A stretch of 64,000 nt of DNA from the NCBI RefSeq assembly GCF_000819745.1, contig NZ_CDDA01000022.1, positions 1-64,000 on the forward strand, in the 5' to 3' direction. Below the pieces are notes generated by a model. That model searched no databases. It was given only the letters and a program-made list of their open reading frames with translations, and was not told the origin of the DNA. The position numbers were made by a program, and so were the translations under genes. Positions 26,241 through 35,606 of the stretch are shown here, one piece after another; the stretch's first letter is position 1, and the number at the start of each line of letters is the position of its first letter. This stretch comes from Aeromonas bestiarum (lineage in GTDB: Bacteria > Pseudomonadota > Gammaproteobacteria > Enterobacterales > Aeromonadaceae).

Positions 26241-27218
26241 TCAGCTCTTGACCTGAGGCCTGGGGGTATCGGGTTGGGAGGGTGGCAGGATTGGCAGCAC
26301 TATCTGCGGCTGCTCGCCGGTCAGGCTCTTGAGATAGGCCGTCATGTCGTCGGCCTCCTGCTCGCTCAGCGCCTGACCCAGCTGGATGTCCGCCATTATC
26401 TGCACCGCCTCCTTCAGATCCCAGACTGAACCGTCGTGGAAGTAGGGGTAGGTCAGCTCTATGTTGCGCAGGGTCGGCACCTTGAACCAGCCGATGAACT
26501 GCTTCTCGCCGGTCACGCCGCCACGGCCCAGGGCCGGGTTGTCGGTCTTGAACGGCTTGACCAGCCCCATCTTCTGATAAGAGTTGCCGCCGATGGCCAC
26601 CCCGTTGTGGCAGGCGGTGCAGCCCTTCTCCTTGAACAGCTGATAGCCCTTCAGCTGCTGCGCCGTCAGCGCCTTGCCATCTCCCTTCAACCAGAGATCG
26701 AACGGCGCGTTGGGGGTGACCAGGGTCTCCTCGAAGGCGGCGATGGCGTCCGTGACCTCATCGATGCCGAAGTCCGCCTTGCCGTACACGGCGCCGAAAC
26801 GGGTGCGATATTCGGGCAGGGTGTGCAGCGTCTCCACCGCCAGCTTGTGGGTGAAGGCCATCTCCAGCGGATTCTCGATGGGGCCCGCAGCCTGCGCCTG
26901 CAGATCCTTGGCACGACCGTCCCAGAACTGCACGAAGTTGAGGCTGGAGTTGAGCACTGTGGGCGAGTTGATCGGCCCCTCCTTCCACTTGTGGCCAAGA
27001 GAGCTGACCTGGTTGTCCACCCCGCCGGTCGCCAGGTTGTGGCAGGAGTTGCAGGAGATGGCGTTGGATTTGGAGAGCCGTGGCTCGAAGAACAGCATCT
27101 TGCCCAGCTCGACTTTTTCCGGCGATGCCACCTTGGGTACCTCTACCGGTTGGACCGGTTCAGCCGCCCACCCCATCCCGGGCAGACCCAGCGCCAGCAA
27201 CAGACAATATTTATTCAT
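26241..27218 (-). CDS. Di-haem cytochrome c peroxidase
   Basis: Periplasmic peroxidase of 325 residues that reduces hydrogen peroxide with electrons from c-type cytochromes or azurin. The signal peptide ends GMGWAAEP. Two CXXCH haem sites are visible, CNSCH near residue 56 and CTACH near residue 200. The family layout with LFFEPRLSKSN before haem 1 is intact. The C-terminal tail is proline-rich. An FNR-type site upstream fits induction under low oxygen, as known for E. coli and pseudomonad homologues. Confidence 0.92.
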   Translation of the reverse strand: MNKYCLLLALGLPGMGWAAEPVQPVEVPKVASPEKVELGKMLFFEPRLSKSNAISCNSCHNLATGGVDNQVSSLGHKWKEGPINSPTVLNSSLNFVQFWDGRAKDLQAQAAGPIENPLEMAFTHKLAVETLHTLPEYRTRFGAVYGKADFGIDEVTDAIAAFEETLVTPNAPFDLWLKGDGKALTAQQLKGYQLFKEKGCTACHNGVAIGGNSYQKMGLVKPFKTDNPALGRGGVTGEKQFIGWFKVPTLRNIELTYPYFHDGSVWDLKEAVQIMADIQLGQALSEQEADDMTAYLKSLTGEQPQIVLPILPPSQPDTPRPQVKS

Positions 27219-27284
27219 TTTTTCTCTCCCTTGTGACTGTGCATAACAGCAGCATCAGCCTGACCGGGAAAGCCTGCTTATTAT

Positions 27285-27298
27285 TTGTTCAAGATCAA
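27285..27298 (-). promoter_or_regulatory. Candidate FNR site upstream of the peroxidase gene
   Basis: TTGTT-CAAG-ATCAA on the plus strand, one base off the FNR consensus TTGAT-N4-ATCAA, 67-80 bases upstream of the peroxidase start codon. Confidence 0.5.
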
Positions 27299-27423
27299 AT
27301 GAGACCAACAAAAACCACATTAAAAACAATGGATTAATATATTACAGGCGGATCGGTGGCGGGGACTTGCGAGCCAAAAAAGAGCTGAATTCTGATGGAT
27401 AAATTATGAGCTAATTCATCTGC

Positions 27424-27474
27424 GATGACAGCCAATTAATTAGATTGCTGTCATTGAATAAAGCGATTATTCAA
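27424..27474. promoter_or_regulatory. Paired hairpins in the peroxidase-carbonic anhydrase divergent region
   Basis: ATGACAGC/GCTGTCAT (27424-27453) is followed at once by TTGAATAA/TTATTCAA (27454-27474). Both arms are perfect. They lie in a 445-base AT-rich divergent region that holds no gene. Confidence 0.45.
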
Positions 27475-27596
27475 TATGCAGGCGCTGCCGACTGTTAATT
27501 AGATTCATATTAAATGCATCATAAATATGATCGGCAATGCGGCTGTTAATAATAAACAATCCGGTCTGACATTCTGTATCCCGCATTTCAGATAAT

Positions 27597-27636
27597 GCCA
27601 TCCAGTGTTCCTTCACTTATTAAGGAAGCGGATGGC
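27597..27636 (+). promoter_or_regulatory. Leader hairpin of the carbonic anhydrase gene
   Basis: GCCATCC pairs with GGATGGC and, inside it, TTCCTT pairs with AAGGAA. The hairpin ends 28 bases before the start codon and is followed by CTTTTC, so it may attenuate transcription or protect the message. Confidence 0.45.
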
Positions 27637-27663
27637 TGTGCTTTTCAATCAAGATAAGGATGT

Positions 27664-28392
27664 ATGATGAGAAAGTCCCTGTTGGCCTGTGCCCTGTTGC
27701 TCTGTCCCACCGCCTTCGCCGCCGCCCCGCATTGGGAATACAGCGGTGAGGCCGGCCCGGCGCAATGGGCCAAACTGACCCCCGAATTTGGCCAGTGCGC
27801 GGGCAGCAACCAGTCGCCTGTCAACCTCGATGGTCTGGTGGAGGCCAAGCTGGCCCCGCTGCAGTTTCACTACCTGGCGGGTGGCCAGAGCGTCACCAAC
27901 AACGGCCACACGGTACAGGTCAGCTATGCCCCGGGCAGCTCGCTTGAACTCGACGGCATGCGCTTTGAGCTCAAGCAGTTCCACTTCCACGCCCCCAGTG
28001 AAAACCTCATCAAGGGCAAATCCTACCCGCTGGAGGGGCACCTGGTGCACGCCAATGCCAAGGGTGAGCTGGCGGTGGTGGCCGTGATGTTCGAGCCGGG
28101 CCGCGCCAACCCGGCGCTGAGCCAGGCCTGGCAGCAGCTGCCGGAGAAGGTGGGCGAAAGCCGGTCGCTGGCAACGCCGCTGTCGGCGGATCAGCTGCTG
28201 CCCACCAACCGCGACTACTACCGCTTCAGCGGTTCGCTGACCACACCGCCCTGCTCGGAAGGGGTGCGCTGGCTGGTGATAAAGCAGCCGGTGCAGGTGA
28301 GCCAGGCCCAGATCGACGCCTTCAAGGCGGTGATGCACCACCCCAACAACAGACCCGTGCAGCCGCTGAACGGTCGGCTGGTGTTGCAATAA
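27664..28392 (+). CDS. Alpha-class carbonic anhydrase, periplasmic
   Basis: Zinc enzyme of 242 residues converting CO2 and bicarbonate. A signal peptide ends CPTAFAAAP. The three zinc ligands are seen as HFH in LKQFHFHAPSEN and His in GHLVHANAKGELAVVAVMF; QSPVNLD and TTPPCSEGVRW are the other family blocks. Length and motifs are complete, so it should be active in the periplasm. Two consecutive ATG codons start it (27664, 27667). Terminated by a bidirectional hairpin shared with psuG. Confidence 0.95.
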   Translation: MMRKSLLACALLLCPTAFAAAPHWEYSGEAGPAQWAKLTPEFGQCAGSNQSPVNLDGLVEAKLAPLQFHYLAGGQSVTNNGHTVQVSYAPGSSLELDGMRFELKQFHFHAPSENLIKGKSYPLEGHLVHANAKGELAVVAVMFEPGRANPALSQAWQQLPEKVGESRSLATPLSADQLLPTNRDYYRFSGSLTTPPCSEGVRWLVIKQPVQVSQAQIDAFKAVMHHPNNRPVQPLNGRLVLQ

Positions 28393-28421
28393 CCCCCCTG
28401 GCGATCACAGAGCAGAGATAG

Positions 28422-28447
28422 AAAAGAGGGCCAAGAGGCCCTCTTTT
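28422..28447. terminator. Bidirectional terminator between carbonic anhydrase and psuG
   Basis: AGAGGGCC-AAGA-GGCCCTCT with T runs on both strands. Confidence 0.85.
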
Positions 28448-28464
28448 TCGTTTGCAGCAACTGA

Positions 28465-28545
28465 TTACAGACTGGCTGCGATACGCGCCCCCAGCGCTGC
28501 GTTGTTCAGCACCAGCTGGACATTAACGGCCAGGGAGTTACCGCC
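28465..28545 (-). repeat. 3' echo of psuG
   Basis: This 81-base segment is a diverged copy of the last 27 codons (with stop) of psuG (28558-28638), lying 12 bases beyond the real stop. I count 14 base differences but only two amino-acid changes (GGNSLAVNVQ against GGNSLAANIQ). Both copies end AASL-stop. The mostly synonymous divergence suggests a stub of an orthologue once under selection. Confidence 0.85.
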
Positions 28546-28557
28546 CCGGACTACCCG

Positions 28558-29459
<902 letters not shown>

Positions 29460-29466
<7 letters not shown>

Positions 29467-30551
29467 GGGTACTCCTCCAGCATGCGTTCAACGGCGGCCT
29501 TGGATAGGCCGGAAAAGACGGTATCGGAACAATTGACGGTGAGGGCGGCGCAACCGAGGGCGAACCGGGTTGTCTCCATGATGCCCTGCTCCTGCAACCA
29601 GGCATGGGCCAGCCCTGCCATGAAGGCATCGCCACCGCCGGTCACGTTGACGACCGGGCTGCCGAGCACGGGCAGATGGCCCTGGCACTCCCCGTCGCTA
29701 TAGAAAATCCCCTGATCGCCGAGACTCAGGAACAGCCGCTGCACCCCGGCCCGGTGGAACCAGGCCGCCGCCATGGGCCAGGTATCGGGCCCGGCTATGG
29801 TGAAGCCGCACAGCTGCTCGGCCTCGCTGCGGTTGGGCTTGAGGGTGTGGATCCGGTGCAGCCAGGGGCGGATCTTCTCCACCTTGGCCACCGAGACGGT
29901 GTCGACGAAGATGATGTGCTCGCCCTGGCGCTCGAACAACCAGTCCAGGGTGTGGGTGGCGAGGTTGGTGTCGAGCACCCAGAGCCGGGCCGCGCCGAGA
30001 AAACCGCTCAAGGGGGTGAGCCGGGCCGGGGTGAGCTGCTCGATGATCGCCATGTCGTTGACGGCGCAGCTCATCTCGCCGCTGCCATCGTGCAGGCTGA
30101 GGTAACAGGAGGTCGCCTGGCCGTCCAGCATCAGCACCTGGCGCACGTCGACGCCGGCACGCTGGGTCACGTCCAGCAGGTGATGACCGTATTGATCGTT
30201 GCCCACCGCGCTCAGCAGCCGGGTATCTGTACCGAGCCGCGCCAGGTTCTCGGCTATGTTGCGCCCCACCCCGCCGGCGGAGGTGCGAACCTTGCCGGGA
30301 TTGGAGTCGCCGATGCGCAGGTTGTCGTGGCTGCAGCCGCAGATATCCATATTTGCGCCGCCGATCACCACGGCGTAGGGCCCTTCCCGCAGCACATAAC
30401 CGCGCCCCTGCACATAGCCCTGGCGCATCAGGCTGGAGATGTGGCTCGCCAGCGCCGAGCGGCTGATGCCGAGCCTGTCCGCCAGCTCCTGCTGGGCAAT
30501 CATGGGGTCCTGGCGCAGCAGGGCGAGGATCTCTTGCTCACGTTCCGTCAT
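29460..30551 (-). CDS. psuK: PfkB-family pseudouridine kinase with N-terminal winged helix
   Basis: Protein of 363 residues. Residues 1-60 form a winged-helix domain (REQEILALLRQDPMIAQQELADRLGISRSALASHISSL). From about residue 65 a ribokinase-like fold follows (VVIGGANMDICG, TSAGGVGRNIAENLARLG, VNVTGGGDAFMAGL with the catalytic Asp). It phosphorylates pseudouridine, giving the substrate of PsuG. The added DNA-binding domain resembles E. coli YeiI and suggests self-regulation through the palindromes just upstream. ATG 30551 starts at the winged helix. Confidence 0.88.
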
Positions 30552-30602
30552 AGACAAACATCCAGTTACAAACGTTTGTCTATTATTTCCGAAAAACGTT
30601 TT
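30551..30602 (-). promoter_or_regulatory. Candidate psuKG operator
   Basis: The inverted repeat TAGACAAAC (14-base spacer) GTTTGTCTA at 30551-30582 contains an inner palindrome ACAAACGTTTGT. A second AAAACGTTTT palindrome lies at 30593-30602. The first arm touches the psuK start codon, a fitting place for repression by the winged helix of PsuK itself. Confidence 0.5.
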
Positions 30603-30641
30603 CCCGCTATCACCCCGTGCAAAAATTGTCGGTTTGCGCAC

Positions 30642-30676
30642 AAAAAATCACCGGGCAAAGCCCGGCGATGAAAAAA
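30642..30676 (-). terminator. Terminator after nirD
   Basis: CCGGGC-AAA-GCCCGG stem with A runs on both sides of the plus strand; on the minus strand it is followed by TGATTTTTTG, 20 bases past the nirD stop. Confidence 0.75.
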
Positions 30677-30696
30677 CGGTTTTCAGATGATTCCAC

Positions 30697-31120
30697 TCAG
30701 CCCAACAACACCCAGACTTCGCTGGCACTCTGCATCACGGGCCAGCAGGCCACCTTCAGCGTCGGGTCGTCCAGACAGCGGCCATCGGCCAGGGCATAAC
30801 GCTGCTTGTAGAGCGGCGAGGCAACCACGGGCTCGCCACCGCAATCCCCCACCAGGCCCCGGCTCAACACGGCCACCCCGGCCAGGGGATCCAGGTCATC
30901 CAGCGCATAGACACGCTCGCCGAGCCGAAACAGCGCCAGCGCCCGCCCCCCCAGCCAGGCGCTGCGCCCCGCCTGCTCCGGCAGGGCGGCCAGCTCGCAT
31001 GCCCGCAACCATTCGCCATGCTCGCTCTGCAACACGTTCTCTCTGCTCGGCTCCATCTCTGCTCCTTGTCGCTGCTCATCCGGCATCTCTTGCCATGCAC
31101 TCTGGTTGGCCCCGTTCATA
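30697..31120 (-). CDS. nirD: Nitrite reductase small subunit NirD
   Basis: Rieske-like small subunit of the NADH-dependent assimilatory nitrite reductase. The conserved core is VYALDDLDPLAGVAVLSRGLVGDCGGEPVVASPLYKQRY, without the Cys/His iron ligands, as is usual for NirD. Start is ambiguous: ATG 31120 has a perfect AGGAGGTGAT (140 residues); ATG 31056 has AAGGAG and gives 119 residues, nearest the 108 of E. coli; ATG 31170 overlaps the nirB stop and would translate the echo as an N-terminal extension. I list 31120 as a compromise. Confidence 0.85.
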
Positions 31121-31167
31121 TCACCTCCTTGATACTGATGGCTGGCTTGCAACCCACTGGCCCCGTT
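31118..31167 (-). repeat. 3' echo of nirB including its ribosome site
   Basis: The last 46 bases of nirB (GAACGGGGCCAATGGGT ... ATCAAGGAGGTGATAT) are followed by a 50-base diverged copy ending in the same ATCAAGGAGGTGATAT and then by GAACGGGGCCA again. The perfect Shine-Dalgarno and ATG are therefore present twice in a row, once at the nirB stop and once at 31120. Confidence 0.8.
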
Positions 31168-33752
31168 CATATCACCTCCTTGATAGCGATATCCGGCACC
31201 CATTGGCCCCGTTCTTCCCGTCTGGGGGGCGTGCTCCCCTCCGGCTGGTTGACGAAGGCCTCGAACAGCTTCAGCTTGTCCGGATCCGCCAATGTGCTCT
31301 TCCACTCGCACTGCCAGGTGCCGACTATCTCCCCCATCATGGCCTCCAGCTCGGCCCCTATGCCGAGCCTGTCCTCTATGATCACCGACTTGAGGTAGTC
31401 GAGCCCCCCCTCCATGTTCTCCATCCAGACCGAGGTGCGCTGCAGCCTGTCCCCGGTGCGCACATAGAACATCAGCAGCCGGTCGATGTAGCGGATCAGG
31501 GTCTGCTCGTCGAGATCGGTGGCGAACAGGTCGGCGTGGCGCGGCCGCATGCCGCCGTTGCCGCACACATAGAGGTTCCAGCCCCGCTCGGTGGCGATGA
31601 CGCCTATGTCCTTGCTCTGGGCCTCGGCGCACTCCCGGGTGCAGCCGGAGACCGCAAACTTCAGCTTGTGGGGCGCCCGCAGCCCCTTGTAGCGGTGCTC
31701 CAGGGTCTGGGTCAGGGTCATGGAGTCCTGCACCCCGTAGCGACACCAGGTGGAGCCGACGCAGGACTTCACGGTGCGCACCGACTTGCCGTAGGCCTGG
31801 CCGGTCTCGAAACCCGCCGCCACCAGCTCGCCCCAGATGGCGGGCAGCTGGTCGACCCGGGCACCGAACAGATCGATACGCTGGCCGCCGGTGATCTTGG
31901 TGTAGAGACCGTACTTGCGCGCCACCTCCCCGATTGTGATGAGGCCGTCCGGGGTGATCTCCCCCCCCGGAATGCGCGGCACCACTGAGTAGGTGCCATC
32001 CTTTTGCAGGTTCGCGAGGAAGGCGTCGTTGGTGTCCTGCAGGCCACGGTGCGGCTTCTCCAGCACGTGCTCGTTCCACAGCGACGCCAGTATGGAGGCG
32101 ACCGTCGGCTTGCAGATGTCGCAGCCAAGGCCCTGGCCGTGTTTGTCGCGCAGCGCCTCGAAGCTCTTCAGCTCGCCGACCCGGGCCAGGTGATAGAGCT
32201 CCTGGCGGCTGTGGGCGAAGTGCTCGCACAGCCCCTTGTCCGCCTCGACCCCGATTTCGCTCAGGGTCTGCTCCACCACCTGCTTGAGCAGGTTGCTGCA
32301 GCCGCCGCAGCCGGTGCCCGCCTTGGTGCAGCTCTTGACCGCCGCCAGCTCGTGGTTGCCTGCCTTGACGGCGGCCACCACGGCCCCCTTGCTGACGTTG
32401 TGGCAGGAGCAGAGGATGGCGCTGTCCGGCAGCACCAGAGGCGCCGCCGCGCCGCCCGCTTCCCCCACCAGCAGGGAGAGCGGCGGCTGGGGCAGTGCCA
32501 CCCCGTTCTGGTAGTACTGCAGCAGCCGCTCATAATCGGCTCCGTCCCCCACCAGGATGGCGCCGAGCAGCCGGCTCCCCTCGCCGTCGGTCACCAGCTT
32601 CTTGTAGATGCCGTTGACCCTGTCCAGCAGCAGCAGCTCCTGGGCACCGGCGGTGCTGGCGTGGGCGTCGCCGATGGAGCCCACGTCCACCCCCATCAGC
32701 TTGAGCTTGGTGGACATGTCGGCCCCCGCGAAGCGGCTCTCGCCGCCGCACAGGCTGGCCACGGCGGCGCGGGCCATCTGGTAGCCGGGGGCCACCAGCC
32801 CGAAGATGCGCCCCTGCCAGAGCGCGCATTCGCCGATGGCGAGGATGGCGGGATCCGAGCTGTGGCAGCCCTCGTCGATGCAGATGCCGCCGCGCTCACC
32901 GACGCTCAGCCCGGATTGACGGGCCAGGCCGTCGGCGGGTCTGATGCCGGCCGAGAACAGGATCACGTCGGTCTCAAGATGAGATCCATCCTTGAACCTC
33001 AGCCGCTGACGGGCCAGCTCCCCATCCTCGATGCACTCGGTGGCCTTCTCCACCAGCACCTCGACCCCGAGCGCCCGGATCTTGTCCCGCAGCACGGCGC
33101 CGCCGTTGTCATCGAGCTGCACCGGCATCAGCCGCGGGGCAAACTCCACCACCTGGGTCTTGAGGCCGAGCAGCCGCAGGGCATTGGCCGCCTCCAGTCC
33201 GAGCAGGCCGCCGCCGATCACCACGCCGCTGCGCGCCTGGGCGCAGGCATCGCGGATGGCGGCGAGATCCCCCAGGGTACGGTAGACGAAGCAGCCCGCC
33301 CGCTGATGGCCGGGGATGGGGGGCACGAAGGGCACGGAGCCGGTCGCCAGCACCAGCCGGTCGTAACCGAACCGCTCGCCATCGGCCAGGGTCAGGGTGC
33401 GGGTATCTCTGTCCAGCACCTCCACCTCGGCCCCCAGCCGCAGCCTGATGCCCTGCGTCTCATACCAGGCGGGATCCGCCAGTTGCAGCGCCTCGGGCGC
33501 CTTGCCGCCAAATACCTCGGACAGATGCACCCTGTCGTAGGCGGAGTCCGGCTCGGCACCAAATACCGTCACCTCGAACCGGTTCAGGCCACCGGCTGCT
33601 ACCAGCTGCTCGACGAAGTGATGACCCACCATGCCGTTGCCGATCACCAGCAGACGTTGTTTCTCACCCCTCTCAGGCGAGTCGACCAAGTGATGGTCCA
33701 TCTCATCATCCATGCCCTTGCCCACCACCAGCAATCTTTGTTTATTGTCCAT
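31167..33752 (-). CDS. nirB: NADH-dependent nitrite reductase large subunit NirB
   Basis: Assimilatory nitrite reductase, 861 residues (E. coli 847), reducing nitrite to ammonium. Order: FAD/NAD pyridine nucleotide-disulphide reductase domain (GNGMVGHHFVEQL; TGSVPFVPPIPG; GGGLLGLEAANAL), BFD-like [2Fe-2S] domain (CSCHNVSKGAVV ... CGGC), nitrite reductase ferredoxin-like repeat, and sirohaem/4Fe-4S ligands (SCVGSTWCRYG and GCTREC). Residues 4-30 are an in-frame diverged duplicate of residues 31-57, pushing the Rossmann motif inward. It overlaps nirD's upstream start and follows the nitrate ABC ATPase gene by 26 bases. Confidence 0.94.
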   Translation of the reverse strand: MDNKQRLLVVGKGMDDEMDHHLVDSPERGEKQRLLVIGNGMVGHHFVEQLVAAGGLNRFEVTVFGAEPDSAYDRVHLSEVFGGKAPEALQLADPAWYETQGIRLRLGAEVEVLDRDTRTLTLADGERFGYDRLVLATGSVPFVPPIPGHQRAGCFVYRTLGDLAAIRDACAQARSGVVIGGGLLGLEAANALRLLGLKTQVVEFAPRLMPVQLDDNGGAVLRDKIRALGVEVLVEKATECIEDGELARQRLRFKDGSHLETDVILFSAGIRPADGLARQSGLSVGERGGICIDEGCHSSDPAILAIGECALWQGRIFGLVAPGYQMARAAVASLCGGESRFAGADMSTKLKLMGVDVGSIGDAHASTAGAQELLLLDRVNGIYKKLVTDGEGSRLLGAILVGDGADYERLLQYYQNGVALPQPPLSLLVGEAGGAAAPLVLPDSAILCSCHNVSKGAVVAAVKAGNHELAAVKSCTKAGTGCGGCSNLLKQVVEQTLSEIGVEADKGLCEHFAHSRQELYHLARVGELKSFEALRDKHGQGLGCDICKPTVASILASLWNEHVLEKPHRGLQDTNDAFLANLQKDGTYSVVPRIPGGEITPDGLITIGEVARKYGLYTKITGGQRIDLFGARVDQLPAIWGELVAAGFETGQAYGKSVRTVKSCVGSTWCRYGVQDSMTLTQTLEHRYKGLRAPHKLKFAVSGCTRECAEAQSKDIGVIATERGWNLYVCGNGGMRPRHADLFATDLDEQTLIRYIDRLLMFYVRTGDRLQRTSVWMENMEGGLDYLKSVIIEDRLGIGAELEAMMGEIVGTWQCEWKSTLADPDKLKLFEAFVNQPEGSTPPRREERGQWVPDIAIKEVI
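33663..33743 (-). repeat. In-frame 5' echo inside nirB
   Basis: Residues 4-14 plus 20-24 of NirB (KQRLLVVGKGM, HHLVD) repeat in residues 31-41 plus 44-48 (KQRLLVIGNGM, HHFVE). In the first copy the glycine-rich FAD loop is broken; the second copy is intact. The 81-base insertion keeps the frame. Confidence 0.8.
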
Positions 33753-33778
33753 GTTTCTCTTCCTTGAATTCTGGGGGC

Positions 33779-34600
33779 TCAGGCGCGCAGCTTGCTGCGC
33801 ACCGGGTCGGCCGCCTTGAGGGGGGTCACCTTGCGCTGCTTCTCGTAGAGGAAGCGCAGCACCTGCTGGCGCAGCTTGTGATAGTGACCATCGTCCGCCA
33901 GGGCGACCCTGTCTCTGGGCCTTGGCAAGTCCACGGTCAGGATCTCCCCGACCGTGGCGGCGGGGCCATTGGTCATCATGACGATGCGATCGGAGAGCAG
34001 CACAGCCTCGTCCACGTCGTGGGTGATCATGATGACGGTATTGCCAAGCTCGGCCTGAATGGCCATCAGCGCATCCTGCAGGTGGGCCCGGGTCAGGGCA
34101 TCCAGGGCACCGAACGGCTCGTCCATCAGCAGCACCTTGGGGGAGAGCGACAGCGCCCGGGCGATGCCGACCCGCTGCTTCATCCCTCCCGACAGCTCGT
34201 GGGGCATCTTCTGGCTGGCGTGATCCATCTGCACCAGGGAGAGGTAGTAGTCGACCCGCTCCGAAGCCGCCCGCCGGTTCGGCTCCACCTGCCCCACCGC
34301 CAGCGCCACGTTCTGCCGGACGCTGAGCCAGGGCAGCAACGCATGGTTCTGGAACACCATGGCCCGCTCCGGGCCCGGCCCAGCCACCTCGCGCCCGTCG
34401 AGGATGATGCCCCCCGTGGTGGGCTCCAGCAGCCCGGCCACCAGGTTGAGCACAGTGCTCTTGCCGCAACCTGAGTGGCCTATGAGGGAGACGAACTCCC
34501 CCCGCTCGATGCGCAGGTTGACCCGGCTGAGGGCCTCGAAGCGCCCCTGCTCCGTCTCGAACGAGATGCCGACGTCGCTTATCTCCAGATAACTCTTCAT
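33779..34600 (-). CDS. nasD: Nitrate ABC transporter ATPase
   Basis: ATPase of 273 residues of the NrtC/NrtD/SsuB type that energises nitrate/nitrite uptake. Walker A GHSGCGKST, signature [15 protein letters not shown], Walker B VLLMDEPFGALD and switch His in ITHDVDEAV are intact. ATG 34600 begins the domain. It lies between the permease gene and nirB in one run of minus-strand genes. The symbol follows the Klebsiella nasFED naming; nrtC/D would be the cyanobacterial name. Confidence 0.9.
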   Translation of the reverse strand: MKSYLEISDVGISFETEQGRFEALSRVNLRIERGEFVSLIGHSGCGKSTVLNLVAGLLEPTTGGIILDGREVAGPGPERAMVFQNHALLPWLSVRQNVALAVGQVEPNRRAASERVDYYLSLVQMDHASQKMPHELSGGMKQRVGIARALSLSPKVLLMDEPFGALDALTRAHLQDALMAIQAELGNTVIMITHDVDEAVLLSDRIVMMTNGPAATVGEILTVDLPRPRDRVALADDGHYHKLRQQVLRFLYEKQRKVTPLKAADPVRSKLRA

Positions 34601-34647
34601 TGGCTCTTCTCCTGCCTGAATATGTGTTTCGTCACTGAACCCGGTTC

Positions 34648-35592
34648 CTAGCGCAGCACCTGACGCTTGTCCCAGGACAACCACTGCTGCAGGGCCAGCA
34701 TGCCCCTGTCCAGGCCGCAGCCGATGAGGCCAATGGTGACCACGGCCACCATGATGCGGGCCAGGGAGGCCGAGCCGCCGCTCTGGAACTCGTCCCATAC
34801 GAACTTGCCGAGCCCGGGGTTCTGGGCCAGCATCTCGGCCGCGATCAGCACCATCCAGGCCACCCCGAGCGACAACCGCAGCCCGGTGAAGATCATGGGC
34901 AGGGCGCCGGGCAGCACTATGCGGCGCACATGGGTCAGGAAAGAGAGCCGCAGCACCCGGCTGACGTTGTGCAGGTCGCTGTCCAGCCCCGCCACCCCGA
35001 CCGCCGTGTTGATCAGGGTCGGCCAGAGGGAGCAGAGGGTCACCGTCAGCGCCGAGGTGACGAAAGACTTCGCAAGCCAGGGCGCAGAGCTGGTGTAGAG
35101 CGCGCTCACCACCAGCGTGATAAGCGGCAGCCAGGCCAGGGGCGACACCGGCTTGAGCAGCTGGATCACCGGGTTGGCGGCGCGGTAGAGCCCCTGATTC
35201 ATGCCGAGCAGCACGCCGCACGGGATGGCGATCAGGCTGGCCAGAGCGAAGCCGCACAGCACAGTGAGCAGGCTGGTGGCGATCTGATCGAAGAAGGTGG
35301 GGCGCCCGGTATAGGGGCGCAGCCTCACCTCGGCCGCCGGATCTGCGGCCAGCCGCTCGGCATTGCGCACCTGCTGGCGCTCGAGGAAGGCGCTCGCCTT
35401 CTCCCGCTCGGCCAGATGCTCCTGCCCCAGCGACCAGAGCTGGCTGGCGGTCGCCAGCGGTCCCGGCAAGGTGCCCAGGCTGGTCTGCACCTGACTCGCC
35501 CCCCACTGCCAGAGGCCGAGGAACAGCAGCACGCCGAGCAGGGGCTGCACCATGGTTTTCCAATTGATGACTTTCCACTTGTGTCGTTTCAT
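34648..35592 (-). CDS. nasE: Nitrate ABC transporter permease
   Basis: Inner-membrane permease of 314 residues of the NrtB/SsuC type, with about six transmembrane segments and the EAA-like loop DLHNVSRVLRLSFLTHVRRIVLPGALPMI. It contains an extended periplasmic stretch after the first helix (residues about 40-100). ATG 35592 follows GAGGAG; an in-frame ATG at 35610 overlaps the receptor stop (ATGA) and would add six residues. Confidence 0.88.
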   Translation of the reverse strand: MKRHKWKVINWKTMVQPLLGVLLFLGLWQWGASQVQTSLGTLPGPLATASQLWSLGQEHLAEREKASAFLERQQVRNAERLAADPAAEVRLRPYTGRPTFFDQIATSLLTVLCGFALASLIAIPCGVLLGMNQGLYRAANPVIQLLKPVSPLAWLPLITLVVSALYTSSAPWLAKSFVTSALTVTLCSLWPTLINTAVGVAGLDSDLHNVSRVLRLSFLTHVRRIVLPGALPMIFTGLRLSLGVAWMVLIAAEMLAQNPGLGKFVWDEFQSGGSASLARIMVAVVTIGLIGCGLDRGMLALQQWLSWDKRQVLR

Positions 35593-35606
35593 TGCGCTCT
35601 CCTCGC

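Noticed and set aside
32004-33767. Open frame of 587 codons antisense to nirB
   Set aside because: Same artefact; the minus strand has a full nitrite reductase with all cofactor motifs.
31167-34469. 1100-codon frame extending nirB upstream through the nitrate ATPase gene
   Set aside because: The upstream part is an out-of-frame reading of the ATPase gene; NirB homology begins at 33752.
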